DNA of 64,000 nt from NCBI RefSeq assembly GCF_000255555.1, contig NZ_AGRW01000049.1, positions 1 to 64,000 of the forward strand, in the 5' to 3' direction. Shown here piece by piece: positions 26,701 through 35,112 of this stretch. The stretch is from Treponema saccharophilum DSM 2985. GTDB taxonomy: Bacteria; Spirochaetota; Spirochaetia; Treponematales; Treponemataceae. The stretch's first letter is position 1. Each line of letters opens with the position of its first letter. Below the pieces are notes generated by a model that worked only from the letters and a program-made list of their open reading frames with translations, had not been told where the DNA came from and searched no databases. The position numbers and the translations under genes are program-made.

Positions 26701-27049
26701 GCAGCGACTCCGCGGTGACGGTCTCACCGCCCGAGGCATCCCCGGACGACTGAGCGAGCGTCACGTTTCCCTCCGCGAAAATCATGTCGTTCGCGCGGTT
26801 GAAATTTATCCTGTCGGCGGAAATTCTCGTCGTCGTCCCGCCGCGGCTCACGCTCACCTTCACGTCGCCGGTCAGGACAATCGTGTCGCTCCCCGCATCC
26901 TTGTCCTTCCTGTACTCGGTTTTCTGCGCGGACTCTATCTTTATGACGGACGTGCCGTCGTCGGCAGGAAGCGGAAGGCAGAGCAGGAGGAGTGAAAGAA
27001 CTGCGAGGACGCGCGCGCGCGAAAAAGACCGTACGCCCCGGAAAATCAA
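23732..27049 (-). CDS. lptD: LptD/OstA-like outer-membrane beta-barrel protein (1105 aa)
   Basis: Residues 1-29 are a signal peptide. Residues about 35-200 form an OstA/LptA-type beta-jellyroll (IVLTGDVKVSVSRGGTTTRI, then AEGNVTLAQSSG), followed by 'RIWLLPGGEFAFLNAVLFVG', typical of LptD. The remainder is a large barrel of alternating strands rich in Ser/Tyr/Phe. Two poly-Asp runs (DSDDDDK and an eight-Asp run) and an acidic Lys/Glu insertion of about 70 residues (about 510-585) sit in loops. LptD exports LPS in proteobacteria; treponemes are not known to make classical LPS, so the cargo is uncertain. The start overlaps the uvrA stop by 4 nt (ATGA). Confidence 0.85.
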   Translation of the reverse strand: MIFRGVRSFSRARVLAVLSLLLLCLPLPADDGTSVIKIESAQKTEYRKDKDAGSDTIVLTGDVKVSVSRGGTTTRISADRINFNRANDMIFAEGNVTLAQSSGDASGGETVTAESLLFNTATLEGVFDNGRAVQTSSDALNLPSGSTLIVASDVFGRDSGGTIAFKSGNLTFCDDENPHWRILASRIWLLPGGEFAFLNAVLFVGRVPLLWLPAFYYPKDELVFNPSFGHKARTGYFVNTTTYIFGRKTNSSATTDSDDDDKINFFSLMNTSSMKKQVREGLVLHNLDEDFKGDTAHYAKIMADYYANLGFMTGFDMNLVPGTYVTSLAASAEIAFSNTVFKSSSGTYLPYNDAGDKISDSSNFMGFRAPFRFRTNLKMTMAKPFSLTLSMPIYSDPFFVYDFDDRVESMDWIDYAMSGGNSDDDDDDDDVTETSSFSWNLSGSHTFKLPESVSPFISSLSISSFSSSVTYSSKANSKLSERDEYSADKTWATYTPERKFYYPSQVNPFKVTAKVAGTLVKIPASQTQKKSSEAPKLSLPDEFKTEEDRKKEPEAEENEKKADEDEKDDSGGEEKTALPESALPLLSVPSFSTTAVSGLTYSLGYTVTPDFSSQFSYLASEIATPDDFSWSDMQSTYVQVKSPVVLTSALGFRDSFFSMSNSFTFNPVYQKHPYLSGYYYDDDGNMTTSGKSIMTADYKARKLDLTGTNSLTLKPFCYTEHFANTAISWNSTVKMIETKYISEDDEEPEWEYLTMQLWSEDCVTAHTLSATLAATEFDKKLSQSFTLSSTLRPQPDAYKGTLSLSFPFVTFSASGGIKENTSENTGSGEWHYWVKDDLSQSLSVSAFSGKLKFTQSYIYDFEEREHESLKFSLSGYGMQLSYTASYVAGYTFNVVRDANGTITSRKGWKANSSDDKSFQPYQLSLAYTNSSGSFKWMAGRIALAPTLSASIVYDFLRPTSSYMVFKPGVTFKVSEFLDLSFSAESRNSSIFRYFCADDEFDFYYGSNGERSIFRDLVDSLRFDSDEKRKASAFKMKSISVTATHDLDDWDFSFSLSISPKYVSATSSSPAHYDFSPYASFSVSWRPLSSMKTQIVDDYGEWKLNP

Positions 27050-29946
27050 CGCGTGCCGTCCTTTTTGCAGAGCCGCCGGAGCATCTCGTCGACGTATTTT
27101 CCAGTGAACGAGCCTGTCTCCTTCCAGCGCGAGGCGACCTCCTCCGGAGTCCCCACATCGACCACGGAACCGCCGCGGAACCCGCCGTCTGGCCCCAGGT
27201 CGATGATGTTGTCCGCCTGGCAGATGACGTCCAGGTTGTGCTCAATCATGACGACGGTGTTTCCCTTGTCCACAAGGCGCTGGATGACGTCCATCAGAAC
27301 CTTGACGTCGGCAAAGTGAAGCCCCGTCGTCGGCTCGTCGAGGATGTAGAGCGTACGCCCTGTGCTCGGGCGGGCAAGCTCCGTCGCGAGTTTCACGCGC
27401 TGCGCCTCGCCGCCCGAAAGCGTGAGCGCGTTCTGCCCGAGCTTTATGTAGCCGAGACCGACGGATTTCAGCGTGCCGAGCTTTCGCGCGATGTGCGGGA
27501 TTGACGCGAAAAATTCGCATGCCTCCTCGATGGTCATGTCCAGCACGTCGGAAATCGACTTCCCCTTGTAGCGTATGTCGAGCGTCTCCTTGTTGAATCG
27601 CTTCCCGTGGCAGACGTCGCACTGGATGAAAACGTCCGGGAGGAAGTTCATCTCGATGGTTAGCGTTCCCGCGCCCTGGCATTTCTCGCATCTACCGCCC
27701 TTCACGTTGAAAGAGAAGCGCCCGCCTTTGTACCCCCTCGCCTTCGAGTCGGGAAGCGACGCGAAAAGCTCGCGTATGGAATCGAAGACGCCGGCGTACG
27801 TGACGGGATTCGAGCGCGGAGTGCGTCCTATCGGGCTCTGGTCGATGTTTATCACCTTGTCGATTCCGTCCGTCCCCTCAAGCCCCCCGAATGCGCCGAC
27901 TGGATATTCGGTCCGCATGAGCGCGTTCGACACGGCGGGATAGAAGATGTCGGAAAGCAGCGTCGATTTTCCGGAGCCGGAGACGCCCGTTATGCAGGTG
28001 AACGCGCCGAGCGGAATCTCGATGTCGATGCCCTTGAGGTTGTGCTCCCGCGCGCCGCGGATGAGAATCGACTTCCCGTTCCCCTTCCGCCTCTCCGCGG
28101 GAATATCCATCGCAAGCTTCCCCGAAAGGTACTGCCCCGTGACGCTCTCCTCCACCTGCATCACCTGCTCCGGCGTCCCGGACGCGACGACGTTCCCGCC
28201 GTGGACGCCCGCCCCCGGCCCGATGTCGACGAGCCAGTCGGCGGTGCGGAGCGTCTGCTCGTCGTGCTCGACGACAATCACCGAATTCCCGAGCGAGCGC
28301 AGGTAGGTCAGCATCCCGATGAGCCGCTCGTTGTCGCGCTGGTGAAGCCCGATGCTCGGCTCGTCGAGTATGTACATGACGCCCGTAAGTCCAGAGCCGA
28401 TTTGCGTCGCGAGCCTGATTCTCTGCGCCTCGCCGCCGGAAAGAGTCCCCGCCGCGCGGTCGAGCGTGAGGTAGTCGAGCCCGACGTTGTTGAGGAACGA
28501 AAGCCTCGCCTTGATTTCCTTGAGGACCTGGCGCGCGATCGCCTCCTCCGTCTCCGTAAGGGAGAGATTCTCGAAGAAGCCGATGGAGTCCGCGACGGAA
28601 AGCGCGCACAGCTCCATTATGTTCTTCCCGCCGACGGTAACGCCGAGCGCCTCCGGGCGGAGCCTGCTTCCGTGGCAGCCCGTGCATTCGGAGACGGACA
28701 TGAACCGCTCCTCCATCTTGGCGCGCTGAGCCTCGCTCCACGCCTCGTTGTGCCGCCGCCTCATCTCCTGGAGGATTCCTATCCACGGGCGGTTGTATTC
28801 ACTCATGCCCTCGCCGCTCTGCTTCCGGTACACCCAGCGGATGTTCCTGTCAGGGATGCCGTTCCACAGCGCCGAGAACTGCTCCTCGGAGAGGCTGGAA
28901 AGCGGCGAGTCGAGCGAGAAGCCGAATTCAGCAGCAATCGCGCCGAACATCGCGGCATTCCACTCGCTGTCGGGATTGAAGAACGGGAACGCGCCCTCGT
29001 TGAACGAAAGGGAGCGGTCGGGGAAGATTTTCTTCTCGTCCCATTCCATCTTCTCGCCGATTCCCGTGCATTCGGGGCACGCGCCGAACGGGTTGTTGAA
29101 CGAGAAAAGCTGCGGCTGAAGCTCGGGAATCGAGATTCCGCATTCGGGGCAGGCATTGTGCTGGCTGAAGAAAACCTCCTCCTCGCTGTACCCGCGCTCG
29201 CTCGAGTCGGGAATGCGCCTGAGGACGACGACGATTCCGCCGGCAAGGGAGAGCGCCGCCTCAACAGCCTCGGCAATCCTGTTCCGCGAGTCGGCCCGGA
29301 CGACAATCCTGTCGACGACAATCTCAATCGAATGCTTCTTCTGCTTGTCGAGCTTTATCGAATCGTCGAGGTCGACCATCAGCCCGTCAATCCGAGCGCG
29401 CGCGAAACCGCTCTTCTTCGCGTCGTCGATTATCTTCTGGTGCTCGCCCTTCTTCCCCCTGATGACAGGCGCGAGGACGGTTATGCGCTCGCCCTCGCCC
29501 CAGCCCATTATCGAGCCGATTATCTGGTCGTCGGACTGCTCGTTTATCTCGCGCCCGCATTTCGGGCAGTGCGCCTTGCCCACGCGCGCGAAAAGGAGGC
29601 GGTAGTAGTCGTAGATTTCCGTGACGGTGCCGACGGTCGAGCGCGGGTTGCGGTGCGTCGTCTTCTGCTCAATCGATATGGCCGGAGAAAGCCCCTCAAT
29701 CAAATCGACGTCCGGCTTGTCCATGCTCCCGAGGAACTGCCTCGCGTAGCTTGAGAGGCTTTCCATATACCGGCGCTGCCCCTCCGCAAAAAGGGTGTCG
29801 AATGCGAGCGATGATTTTCCGCTGCCGCTCAGACCGGAAATCACGACGAGCTTGTTCCTCGGAATGTCGAGGCTGATGTTCTTGAGATTGTGTTCGCGGG
29901 CGCCACGAATCGAGATTTTCTCGCCCTGTACCATGTTGATGTTCAC
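27046..29946 (-). CDS. uvrA: UvrABC excision nuclease subunit A
   Basis: DNA-damage recognition ATPase of nucleotide excision repair. It has two ABC modules: the first Walker A GLSGSGKSSLAFDTLF near residue 40 and the second GVSGSGKSTLL near residue 640, with signatures LSGGEAQRIRLATQIG and LSGGEAQRVKLATELA. Zinc knuckles are CPKCG / CPECG and CEKCQGAGTLT / CDVCHGKRF. I place the start at GTG 29946, which lies exactly 6 nt after a consensus TATAAT; ATG 29934 and TTG 29964 are the alternatives, and none has a ribosome-binding site. The C-terminus overlaps the lptD-like gene by 4 nt. Confidence 0.95.
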   Translation of the reverse strand: MNINMVQGEKISIRGAREHNLKNISLDIPRNKLVVISGLSGSGKSSLAFDTLFAEGQRRYMESLSSYARQFLGSMDKPDVDLIEGLSPAISIEQKTTHRNPRSTVGTVTEIYDYYRLLFARVGKAHCPKCGREINEQSDDQIIGSIMGWGEGERITVLAPVIRGKKGEHQKIIDDAKKSGFARARIDGLMVDLDDSIKLDKQKKHSIEIVVDRIVVRADSRNRIAEAVEAALSLAGGIVVVLRRIPDSSERGYSEEEVFFSQHNACPECGISIPELQPQLFSFNNPFGACPECTGIGEKMEWDEKKIFPDRSLSFNEGAFPFFNPDSEWNAAMFGAIAAEFGFSLDSPLSSLSEEQFSALWNGIPDRNIRWVYRKQSGEGMSEYNRPWIGILQEMRRRHNEAWSEAQRAKMEERFMSVSECTGCHGSRLRPEALGVTVGGKNIMELCALSVADSIGFFENLSLTETEEAIARQVLKEIKARLSFLNNVGLDYLTLDRAAGTLSGGEAQRIRLATQIGSGLTGVMYILDEPSIGLHQRDNERLIGMLTYLRSLGNSVIVVEHDEQTLRTADWLVDIGPGAGVHGGNVVASGTPEQVMQVEESVTGQYLSGKLAMDIPAERRKGNGKSILIRGAREHNLKGIDIEIPLGAFTCITGVSGSGKSTLLSDIFYPAVSNALMRTEYPVGAFGGLEGTDGIDKVINIDQSPIGRTPRSNPVTYAGVFDSIRELFASLPDSKARGYKGGRFSFNVKGGRCEKCQGAGTLTIEMNFLPDVFIQCDVCHGKRFNKETLDIRYKGKSISDVLDMTIEEACEFFASIPHIARKLGTLKSVGLGYIKLGQNALTLSGGEAQRVKLATELARPSTGRTLYILDEPTTGLHFADVKVLMDVIQRLVDKGNTVVMIEHNLDVICQADNIIDLGPDGGFRGGSVVDVGTPEEVASRWKETGSFTGKYVDEMLRRLCKKDGTR

Positions 29947-29952
29947 GGCCGA

Positions 29953-29981
29953 ATTATACCGCAAAGCCGCGCAGGTTGGAA
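29953..29981 (-). promoter_or_regulatory. Promoter of the uvrA-lptD-phoH operon
   Basis: On the minus strand TTCCAA (29981-29976), a weak -35, stands 17 nt before a perfect TATAAT (29958-29953). Six bases (TCGGCC) separate the -10 from GTG 29946. The promoter lies just before the stop codon of the upstream lipoprotein gene (29998-30000). Confidence 0.65.
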
Positions 29982-29997
29982 CGCCGGAAGCGGCCGC

Positions 29998-31923
29998 TCA
30001 ATCGGTTATCTCGACGACGGCGGAGAAGATGAATTCCTTGCCGGGAAACGCCGCCGACAGCGCGGAAAATGTCGCGATGTAAATGCCGTCGTCGAGAGAG
30101 CTGGCGTCGACCGTCCATACTTTCGTCGAGGTGTCCCACAGCTGGGAATACACAGGGGCATCATCCGTGGACTTCCTTATCGAGAGCGTGACGGACGAGT
30201 AGCTTTTTGCGGAAGGAGAAAGCTCCCACCGCAGCGTCCCCACCGACGATTTCGAGACGGAGACGAACTGCCCCTCATCGCACAGGCGGCTGAGCCCGGA
30301 AGCATCCTCCGAAAGCCCGCCGAAATAGACGTTCCCGCCGGCATTTCCCCAGCCGTACAGAATAACGTCGCCGTCCGCCCAGTCATATGCGGAAGAGCCG
30401 TCGTCGGAAGCGTCGTACTCGCCGACAAGGTAGAGGTTCGCGTGACCCGTGTAGGGAACAGGCTGGCCGACATCGCCGACCGGGTACGCCTCGCCCGTTC
30501 CCGACGAGACGCGCCACGACTTCCACAGCGGCGACGACGGAAAATCAATGGGAACGCCGGACGCGCTCTGGCTTTCATACGAGGAGACAATTCCCGAATC
30601 CGTCATATACGAAAGCCTGAAGACGTTTATTCCGCCCGAATCGAAATCCCCGTAGACCCAGGCGCTTTTTCCGGCATCGCCCACGGAACGGATTCTCGCG
30701 ATATACCGCCGCCCGAGCTGGAGGAAGAAGCGCGCCCTTGTGCTGTTCCGTTTGAGCGAGTACGAATCCGGGGAAAAATCGGCGCTGTTCCCGAAATATC
30801 CGTAATAATGGGAGATGTATTCGGAATACGATTTTTCGTCATACACGTTGACGTCGTTTCCCGCGTAAGACGGCTCGGAGACGGTGTCGTCCCACGACGC
30901 GTCGTCGGACACATCCGGAATCATCAGCATGACGCCGTCGAGATTCGAATGCCACGAGCTGACGTCGGCAAGCTCAATCTCGAACCCCGTCTCGTTGTCC
31001 GCGTCGTCGTTCCAAGAGAAAAAAGCCGTGTAGTAGTCGGAATCGTCGTTCGCTCCTGAAACGGAGACGGAAAAAGACGAAGGCGACGACGGGATTCTCT
31101 CTATTACGTTCGGGACGGAAATCTCTGCCGACGTCGTCCTGTTCGGCACGATTGTTATGTCGTCGCTCCACTCATACTGCGTCCCGAGCCGCGCGTTGGC
31201 GAACCTGACGATGAAATCGTATGCGCCGGGCATTATCTCCGCGCCGCCGAACGAGAAGCCGCTCAGGTGCAGCGCGTCCGAAACATCGCTCGGGTAGCTC
31301 AGACGATACGGGTTTTCCGTCCCGACGGCAACAGGCTTTCCCGTATTCTTGTCATAAATCCCGACCGTCACGGACGCGTTCCCGTCGGAAAAATCCCATC
31401 CGTCCGGAAACGCCCACGACGAGTCCATATCGACCGAAACAGTTCCCTTCGCGGAAAGCGAGGCGGAATCCAAATAGAAGAGGATTTTCCTCACGCTCCT
31501 GATATCCGCGATTGTCGCCCCGGAAAGGACGGCTGCGGACTTCGCCTCATTTTCCGACGGTGACGAGAGATGAGAGGGACAGGCATAAAGGACGAACCGA
31601 TACACGGACGGTCTGAATTCGACCGATGCGGTCGCCTCCGTCTGCGATATGTATGAGAGGCTCACGGTGCCGTAAAACGAATATCCGCTTGCCGACGAGC
31701 TGAGCGTATCGATGTAGAAAAGGTAGTATTCGTATCCGCCGCCGTCAAACGCCGACGGAAGTATGGACCGTCCCCCGCCGCCAATTTCCTGCGACGATGT
31801 GACCCCGACATCGACTCTCGCGACGACTTCGCTTCCGGGGCAAATTTCCCCGTCGGGAAAATCCGTGCAGGAAAAAGAGAAAAATATGAATGCTGCGGCA
31901 AAAAAAAGGACGGCTTTTCGCAT
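29998..31923 (-). CDS. Large lipoprotein with Fn3-like domain (641 aa), paralogue of the next gene
   Basis: Residues 1-19 (MRKAVLFFAAAFIFFSFSC) form a lipoprotein signal with a spirochaetal-type lipobox ending at Cys19. The exported protein is Ser/Asp/Tyr-rich and almost all beta. A segment DITIVPNRTTSAEI is followed by an Fn3-like domain (SSFSVSVSGANDDSDYYTAF to YIARIRSVGDAGKSAWVY). A C-terminal sandwich begins near 'YTGHANLYLVGEYD' and 'DWADGDVILYGW'. The same blocks occur in the same order in the neighbouring lipoprotein at 32026-34422. Probably surface or periplasmic; function unknown. No ribosome-binding site is obvious before ATG 31923. Confidence 0.85.
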   Translation of the reverse strand: MRKAVLFFAAAFIFFSFSCTDFPDGEICPGSEVVARVDVGVTSSQEIGGGGRSILPSAFDGGGYEYYLFYIDTLSSSASGYSFYGTVSLSYISQTEATASVEFRPSVYRFVLYACPSHLSSPSENEAKSAAVLSGATIADIRSVRKILFYLDSASLSAKGTVSVDMDSSWAFPDGWDFSDGNASVTVGIYDKNTGKPVAVGTENPYRLSYPSDVSDALHLSGFSFGGAEIMPGAYDFIVRFANARLGTQYEWSDDITIVPNRTTSAEISVPNVIERIPSSPSSFSVSVSGANDDSDYYTAFFSWNDDADNETGFEIELADVSSWHSNLDGVMLMIPDVSDDASWDDTVSEPSYAGNDVNVYDEKSYSEYISHYYGYFGNSADFSPDSYSLKRNSTRARFFLQLGRRYIARIRSVGDAGKSAWVYGDFDSGGINVFRLSYMTDSGIVSSYESQSASGVPIDFPSSPLWKSWRVSSGTGEAYPVGDVGQPVPYTGHANLYLVGEYDASDDGSSAYDWADGDVILYGWGNAGGNVYFGGLSEDASGLSRLCDEGQFVSVSKSSVGTLRWELSPSAKSYSSVTLSIRKSTDDAPVYSQLWDTSTKVWTVDASSLDDGIYIATFSALSAAFPGKEFIFSAVVEITD

Positions 31924-31940
31924 TTTTTAAATAAGGTGCC

Positions 31941-32010
31941 GCCGGCAGTAGCCGGCATGGCTTTTCCCCCGCAAAGGAAGCGCGCGCCCGAAATGGTTCC
32001 GGACGCGCGC
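31941..32010 (-). terminator. Hairpin pair between the two large lipoprotein genes
   Basis: GCGCGCGCCC (31980-31989) pairs with GGACGCGCGC (32001-32010), a 10-bp stem that is fully paired only in minus-strand RNA (one G-U). It is followed by TTCCTTT, a weak U-tract, 15 nt after the lipoprotein stop. A second hairpin GCCGGC-AGTA-GCCGGC (31941-31956) lies in the leader of the next gene. A terminator or processing site is likely. Confidence 0.55.
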
Positions 32011-32025
32011 CTTTTTTCCCGGCGG

Positions 32026-34422
32026 TTAGTCGACGAGGTCAATCGTCAGCGTGTACTTGTACTGCTTGTTCGGGTACTTCTTGCTCGTACCGATGAGGTA
32101 GCACTCGTATTTTCCGGGCTTGAACGGCTTCACGTTGACATCGAATGCGGCCGGCGAGGCGCTCCATGCAGGCGGCGTGGCGGTATCGTCATAAGTCGCG
32201 TTCGTGCGCACCCAATCCACGCTGTACCCCTTCTCGCCCGATTTCTGGCTTGTGCTCCTGATTACGAGCGAGACGTTGTCGTACTCCTTCGTGGACTCCT
32301 GGAGCTTGAACGTAATCGTTCCCGTCGTGCTGGCCGATACCTGAACGTACCCGCCGCTTTTGCAGGTCTCATCGGAAGCAGTCGTGTCGCCTTCCTTTAT
32401 GTAGTTGAGGACGACGTCGCCATCATCCCAGTTGAACGCCGTATAATCGGCAATCTCGACATTGAGCGTCGAATCGACGGCGTAGCTTGCGTACAGTTCA
32501 AGATTGTCGTGACCGGTATAGGCATCAGGCTCGTCCCGTGTTGCCGGAGCAGTTCCCGTCACCGTAACCGGATACCAGTTTCCTGTCGGAGACACGCCGT
32601 TTCCTTCGTCGTTGCCGCTTTTCAGAAGCCACCTCTTGAATTTGCGGGTTCCGCTCGGGTCGGTCTTTATGAGATTGAGAACATCTTCCTTCTCAGTTCC
32701 GTCCGTTCCGAGATACTTTGACTTCGCGGAATTTCCGTCCGGGTTCATTATGTACTCGCCCGACGGGTCGCCTGTCGCACCGACGTGCTGCGTCTTGTAG
32801 ACGACATCAGAGGCGTCATCAGCAAGGGCCGTATACGTTCCCGGCGTCGCAGCATCCTCATCTCCGACAAGCTTGCCGTCCATGAGGTTGTACGTGATTC
32901 TGAACCTGTTCACCGTGAACGCGCCTTCGTCGAACACGTTCATCGTAAGCGCCGTGGCGGCAGTCGCGCGGACCGAATAGTCCGTGTTCGTAACCGTTAT
33001 CGACGACGTCGCGTCGGGGGCGTTCGTCGCGTCCTCCGTGAATTCGATCGTACCCGTTCCGTCGGCGAATCCCGTCTCATACGTTCCGTCGGCTTTCTTC
33101 GCGGGAATGTGCAGGTAGGCGTAGTCGCTGTACCCGACATCGTTCTGCGCGCGGATTCTCGCGAGGTATCTCTTTCCAAGCTCGAGAAGGAACATCGCGT
33201 TCTCGTTGTTCTTTATGAGCGAATATTTTCCGGGGTTCGGATTGTACTGGCTCTTCTGGTACGCTTCCCAGTCGTACGTGACGGGAACGGGGTTCGTGTA
33301 TGAGACAAGCGCCGAACTCCAGTCCGAATCGCTGGCGGGAATGGCGGACGTCACGTATGACGTGGCATTTCCCTGCGTATTGTCGACATTGTCGGATACA
33401 TCGACGAGGTCAATCTCGAACGAGCGCTCGTTGTTCGAGTTGTCGGACCACGCGAATTCGGCATAGTAGAAAGCGGCATCCTTTTCCAGCGGGTCGGCAT
33501 ACGCCACGAAGAACGAGCTCGGGGCATCAGGCTTCTTCTCAATGACCTCGGGGACGAAGACGTTGCCGTCCGTTTTCTGGTTCGGGAGGATTATTATCTC
33601 GTCGCTCCATTCATAGCTCTTGTTATTATTCGTCGTATCGGTGAACGTGACGACGAAGTTGTAGCTTCCGGAATCGACAGCCGTAGACGAGCCTCCGAAC
33701 GCCGCGCCTTCGATGGCAGATTCCGCCGCGAGCGGGCTTGTCGAGATGAGCGACTTCGGGGTCGCGGTCGGATAGACGAGCGAGTTGTCAACCTTCGAAT
33801 AGATTCCCGCAGTCACCGTATATCCCGCCGGAACGTTCCAGAGGTCAGTCGTCGAATTCTCGTTCGACGAATAAATCGCGAGGTCGACGGTTCCCTTGCC
33901 CGTCGCATTCTCGGCAGTCATATAGAACGAAATCGTGTCCGCATAGCGCAAATCCGCGTTCGCGTAGCCGATGAACATCGCGTTGTTCTTCGCGGTCGTC
34001 GAGTTCGATATCGCGGCGCTCGCCGGAACGCAGTACAGCGTGAACGAATAGACCGACACATCGAACGTCTTGGTGAGCGTTCCTTTCGTAGTGCTTCCCG
34101 TATCGGCGGTGAAAGCGATTTCCTCGGGATTGCTGACGGGCGAATTGCTCAACGTGCCCTTGTACTCGAGATAGAACTTGACCGCGGTGTTGTCGCTCGC
34201 ATTGACCGCCTGCGGAAGTATCGTCCTTGACGCGCCGGACGCGCCCGGGAACGTAAGCAAATCGCTCTCGGACGTCACGTTCACCGTTATCATCTTGCTC
34301 TGTGCCTGAGCGGATTTATCGGTGACATCGCCGCTGACGACGCCCGAATCATTGAGGTCGGAGCATCCGGCAATCAGAAGGGCGATTCCGGCAAACGCAG
34401 AAAGAAGCCTTGATTTTTTCAT
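32026..34422 (-). CDS. Large lipoprotein with Fn3-like domain (798 aa)
   Basis: ATG 34422 follows GGAGG by 5 nt; an ATG 12 nt further upstream contains that ribosome-binding site and is rejected. The signal peptide MKKSRLLSAFAGIALLIAGC ends in the lipobox IAGC (Cys20). The mature part carries a SDEIIILPNQKTDGNVFVP strand pair, an Fn3-like domain (PDAPSSFFVAYADPLEKDAA to KRYLARIRAQNDVGYSDYA) and a C-terminal beta sandwich (YTGHDNLELYASY, FNWDDGDVVLNY). It is a diverged tandem paralogue of the gene at 29998-31923, with an extra segment (about 470-620) whose 'RFRITYNLMDGKLV' and 'FKRWLLKSG' parts resemble an InlB-type B repeat. Likely surface-exposed. Confidence 0.9.
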   Translation of the reverse strand: MKKSRLLSAFAGIALLIAGCSDLNDSGVVSGDVTDKSAQAQSKMITVNVTSESDLLTFPGASGASRTILPQAVNASDNTAVKFYLEYKGTLSNSPVSNPEEIAFTADTGSTTKGTLTKTFDVSVYSFTLYCVPASAAISNSTTAKNNAMFIGYANADLRYADTISFYMTAENATGKGTVDLAIYSSNENSTTDLWNVPAGYTVTAGIYSKVDNSLVYPTATPKSLISTSPLAAESAIEGAAFGGSSTAVDSGSYNFVVTFTDTTNNNKSYEWSDEIIILPNQKTDGNVFVPEVIEKKPDAPSSFFVAYADPLEKDAAFYYAEFAWSDNSNNERSFEIDLVDVSDNVDNTQGNATSYVTSAIPASDSDWSSALVSYTNPVPVTYDWEAYQKSQYNPNPGKYSLIKNNENAMFLLELGKRYLARIRAQNDVGYSDYAYLHIPAKKADGTYETGFADGTGTIEFTEDATNAPDATSSITVTNTDYSVRATAATALTMNVFDEGAFTVNRFRITYNLMDGKLVGDEDAATPGTYTALADDASDVVYKTQHVGATGDPSGEYIMNPDGNSAKSKYLGTDGTEKEDVLNLIKTDPSGTRKFKRWLLKSGNDEGNGVSPTGNWYPVTVTGTAPATRDEPDAYTGHDNLELYASYAVDSTLNVEIADYTAFNWDDGDVVLNYIKEGDTTASDETCKSGGYVQVSASTTGTITFKLQESTKEYDNVSLVIRSTSQKSGEKGYSVDWVRTNATYDDTATPPAWSASPAAFDVNVKPFKPGKYECYLIGTSKKYPNKQYKYTLTIDLVD

Positions 34423-34459
34423 ATTATCCTCCATTTTTTCTTTGGATTTTTACGTGAAA

Positions 34460-34495
34460 GGGCTGAAGCCCGCTTTCCCCGACAAAAGCGCGGGG
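34460..34495 (-). terminator. Two adjacent hairpins after the 34502-34987 lipoprotein gene
   Basis: Reading the minus strand, CCCCG pairs with CGGGG (34495-34491 with 34481-34477), then GGGCT-TC-AGCCC (34471-34460) is followed by TTTCACG. The T-run is short, so termination may be partial, with read-through into the next lipoprotein gene. Confidence 0.4.
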
Positions 34496-34501
34496 ATTTT
34501 C

Positions 34502-34987
34502 TCAAAAAATGTAGTGCTTGTAGACCACTACGGAACATGAATCCTTGTAATCAGCACCTCCTGTGTCCCTTATCTGCAAAACGAGCTTGTAGACGTGATT
34601 CACCTCCAGCCCGGAATGGGGAATATAGACGACAAATTCACGTCCGGTGTTTTTCCCGTTCGCCGTCATCACGGCGACTTCCGAATAACCGTCATCCAGG
34701 TCGTACATCGTCCATGAATACCTGACGACATTTTTTGGCGGGGCAGCCAAAATCAGCGAGGCATCCTCCCAAACGAAATATTCGTCGCGGAGCATATCGT
34801 TCTCGTCGAACCCTGGCTCCCCGGGGGACAGAATCTCCGTCGATTCGGCATCATCCGAAAGAGTCAGGCTGACTCCCGTATACGCCCCGTTGTACTGCTC
34901 GACCATATCCTCCATGCTGTTCCCGCACGACAGGAATATAAAGAGAAAAAATGAGAATGCCGGAGCGACAACAAAAGTCCGATTCAT
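34502..34987 (-). CDS. Small lipoprotein (161 aa), unknown function
   Basis: Residues 1-21 (MNRTFVVAPAFSFFLFIFLSC) form a lipoprotein signal with FLSC as lipobox. The exported part is a single beta domain: 'VVRYSWTMYDLDDGYSEVAV', 'REFVVYIPHSGLEVNHVYKL' and 'VLQIRDTGG' look like an Ig/PKD-type fold with the final strands intact. The ribosome-binding site (GGGA) is poor; the start overlaps by ATGA the stop of a 23-codon frame that has a strong site, so it is probably translated by coupling. It lies in a lipoprotein cluster. Confidence 0.75.
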   Translation of the reverse strand: MNRTFVVAPAFSFFLFIFLSCGNSMEDMVEQYNGAYTGVSLTLSDDAESTEILSPGEPGFDENDMLRDEYFVWEDASLILAAPPKNVVRYSWTMYDLDDGYSEVAVMTANGKNTGREFVVYIPHSGLEVNHVYKLVLQIRDTGGADYKDSCSVVVYKHYIF

Positions 34988-35055
34988 ATTCCCGTCCAGG
35001 GCGGAATATCCGACGCCCGATGGGCCAACGCCAAAAACAAAAGAATCCCGACCAT
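34984..35055 (-). CDS. Candidate 23-codon leader peptide coupled to the small lipoprotein
   Basis: ATG 35055 follows AAGGAG with a 5-nt spacer, the best ribosome-binding site in this region. It opens a 23-codon frame beginning MVGILLFLALAHRASD. Its TGA overlaps the lipoprotein start as ATGA (34987-34984). A hydrophobic peptide followed by a coupled gene suggests a leader peptide or translational-coupling device. With no homologue evidence this remains a candidate. Confidence 0.45.
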   Translation of the reverse strand: MVGILLFLALAHRASDIPPWTGI

Positions 35056-35112
35056 TACAACTCCTTCAACCCGCGTCAAACGCGTCCGGCAAATCCGCAA
35101 AACAAAATCCCG

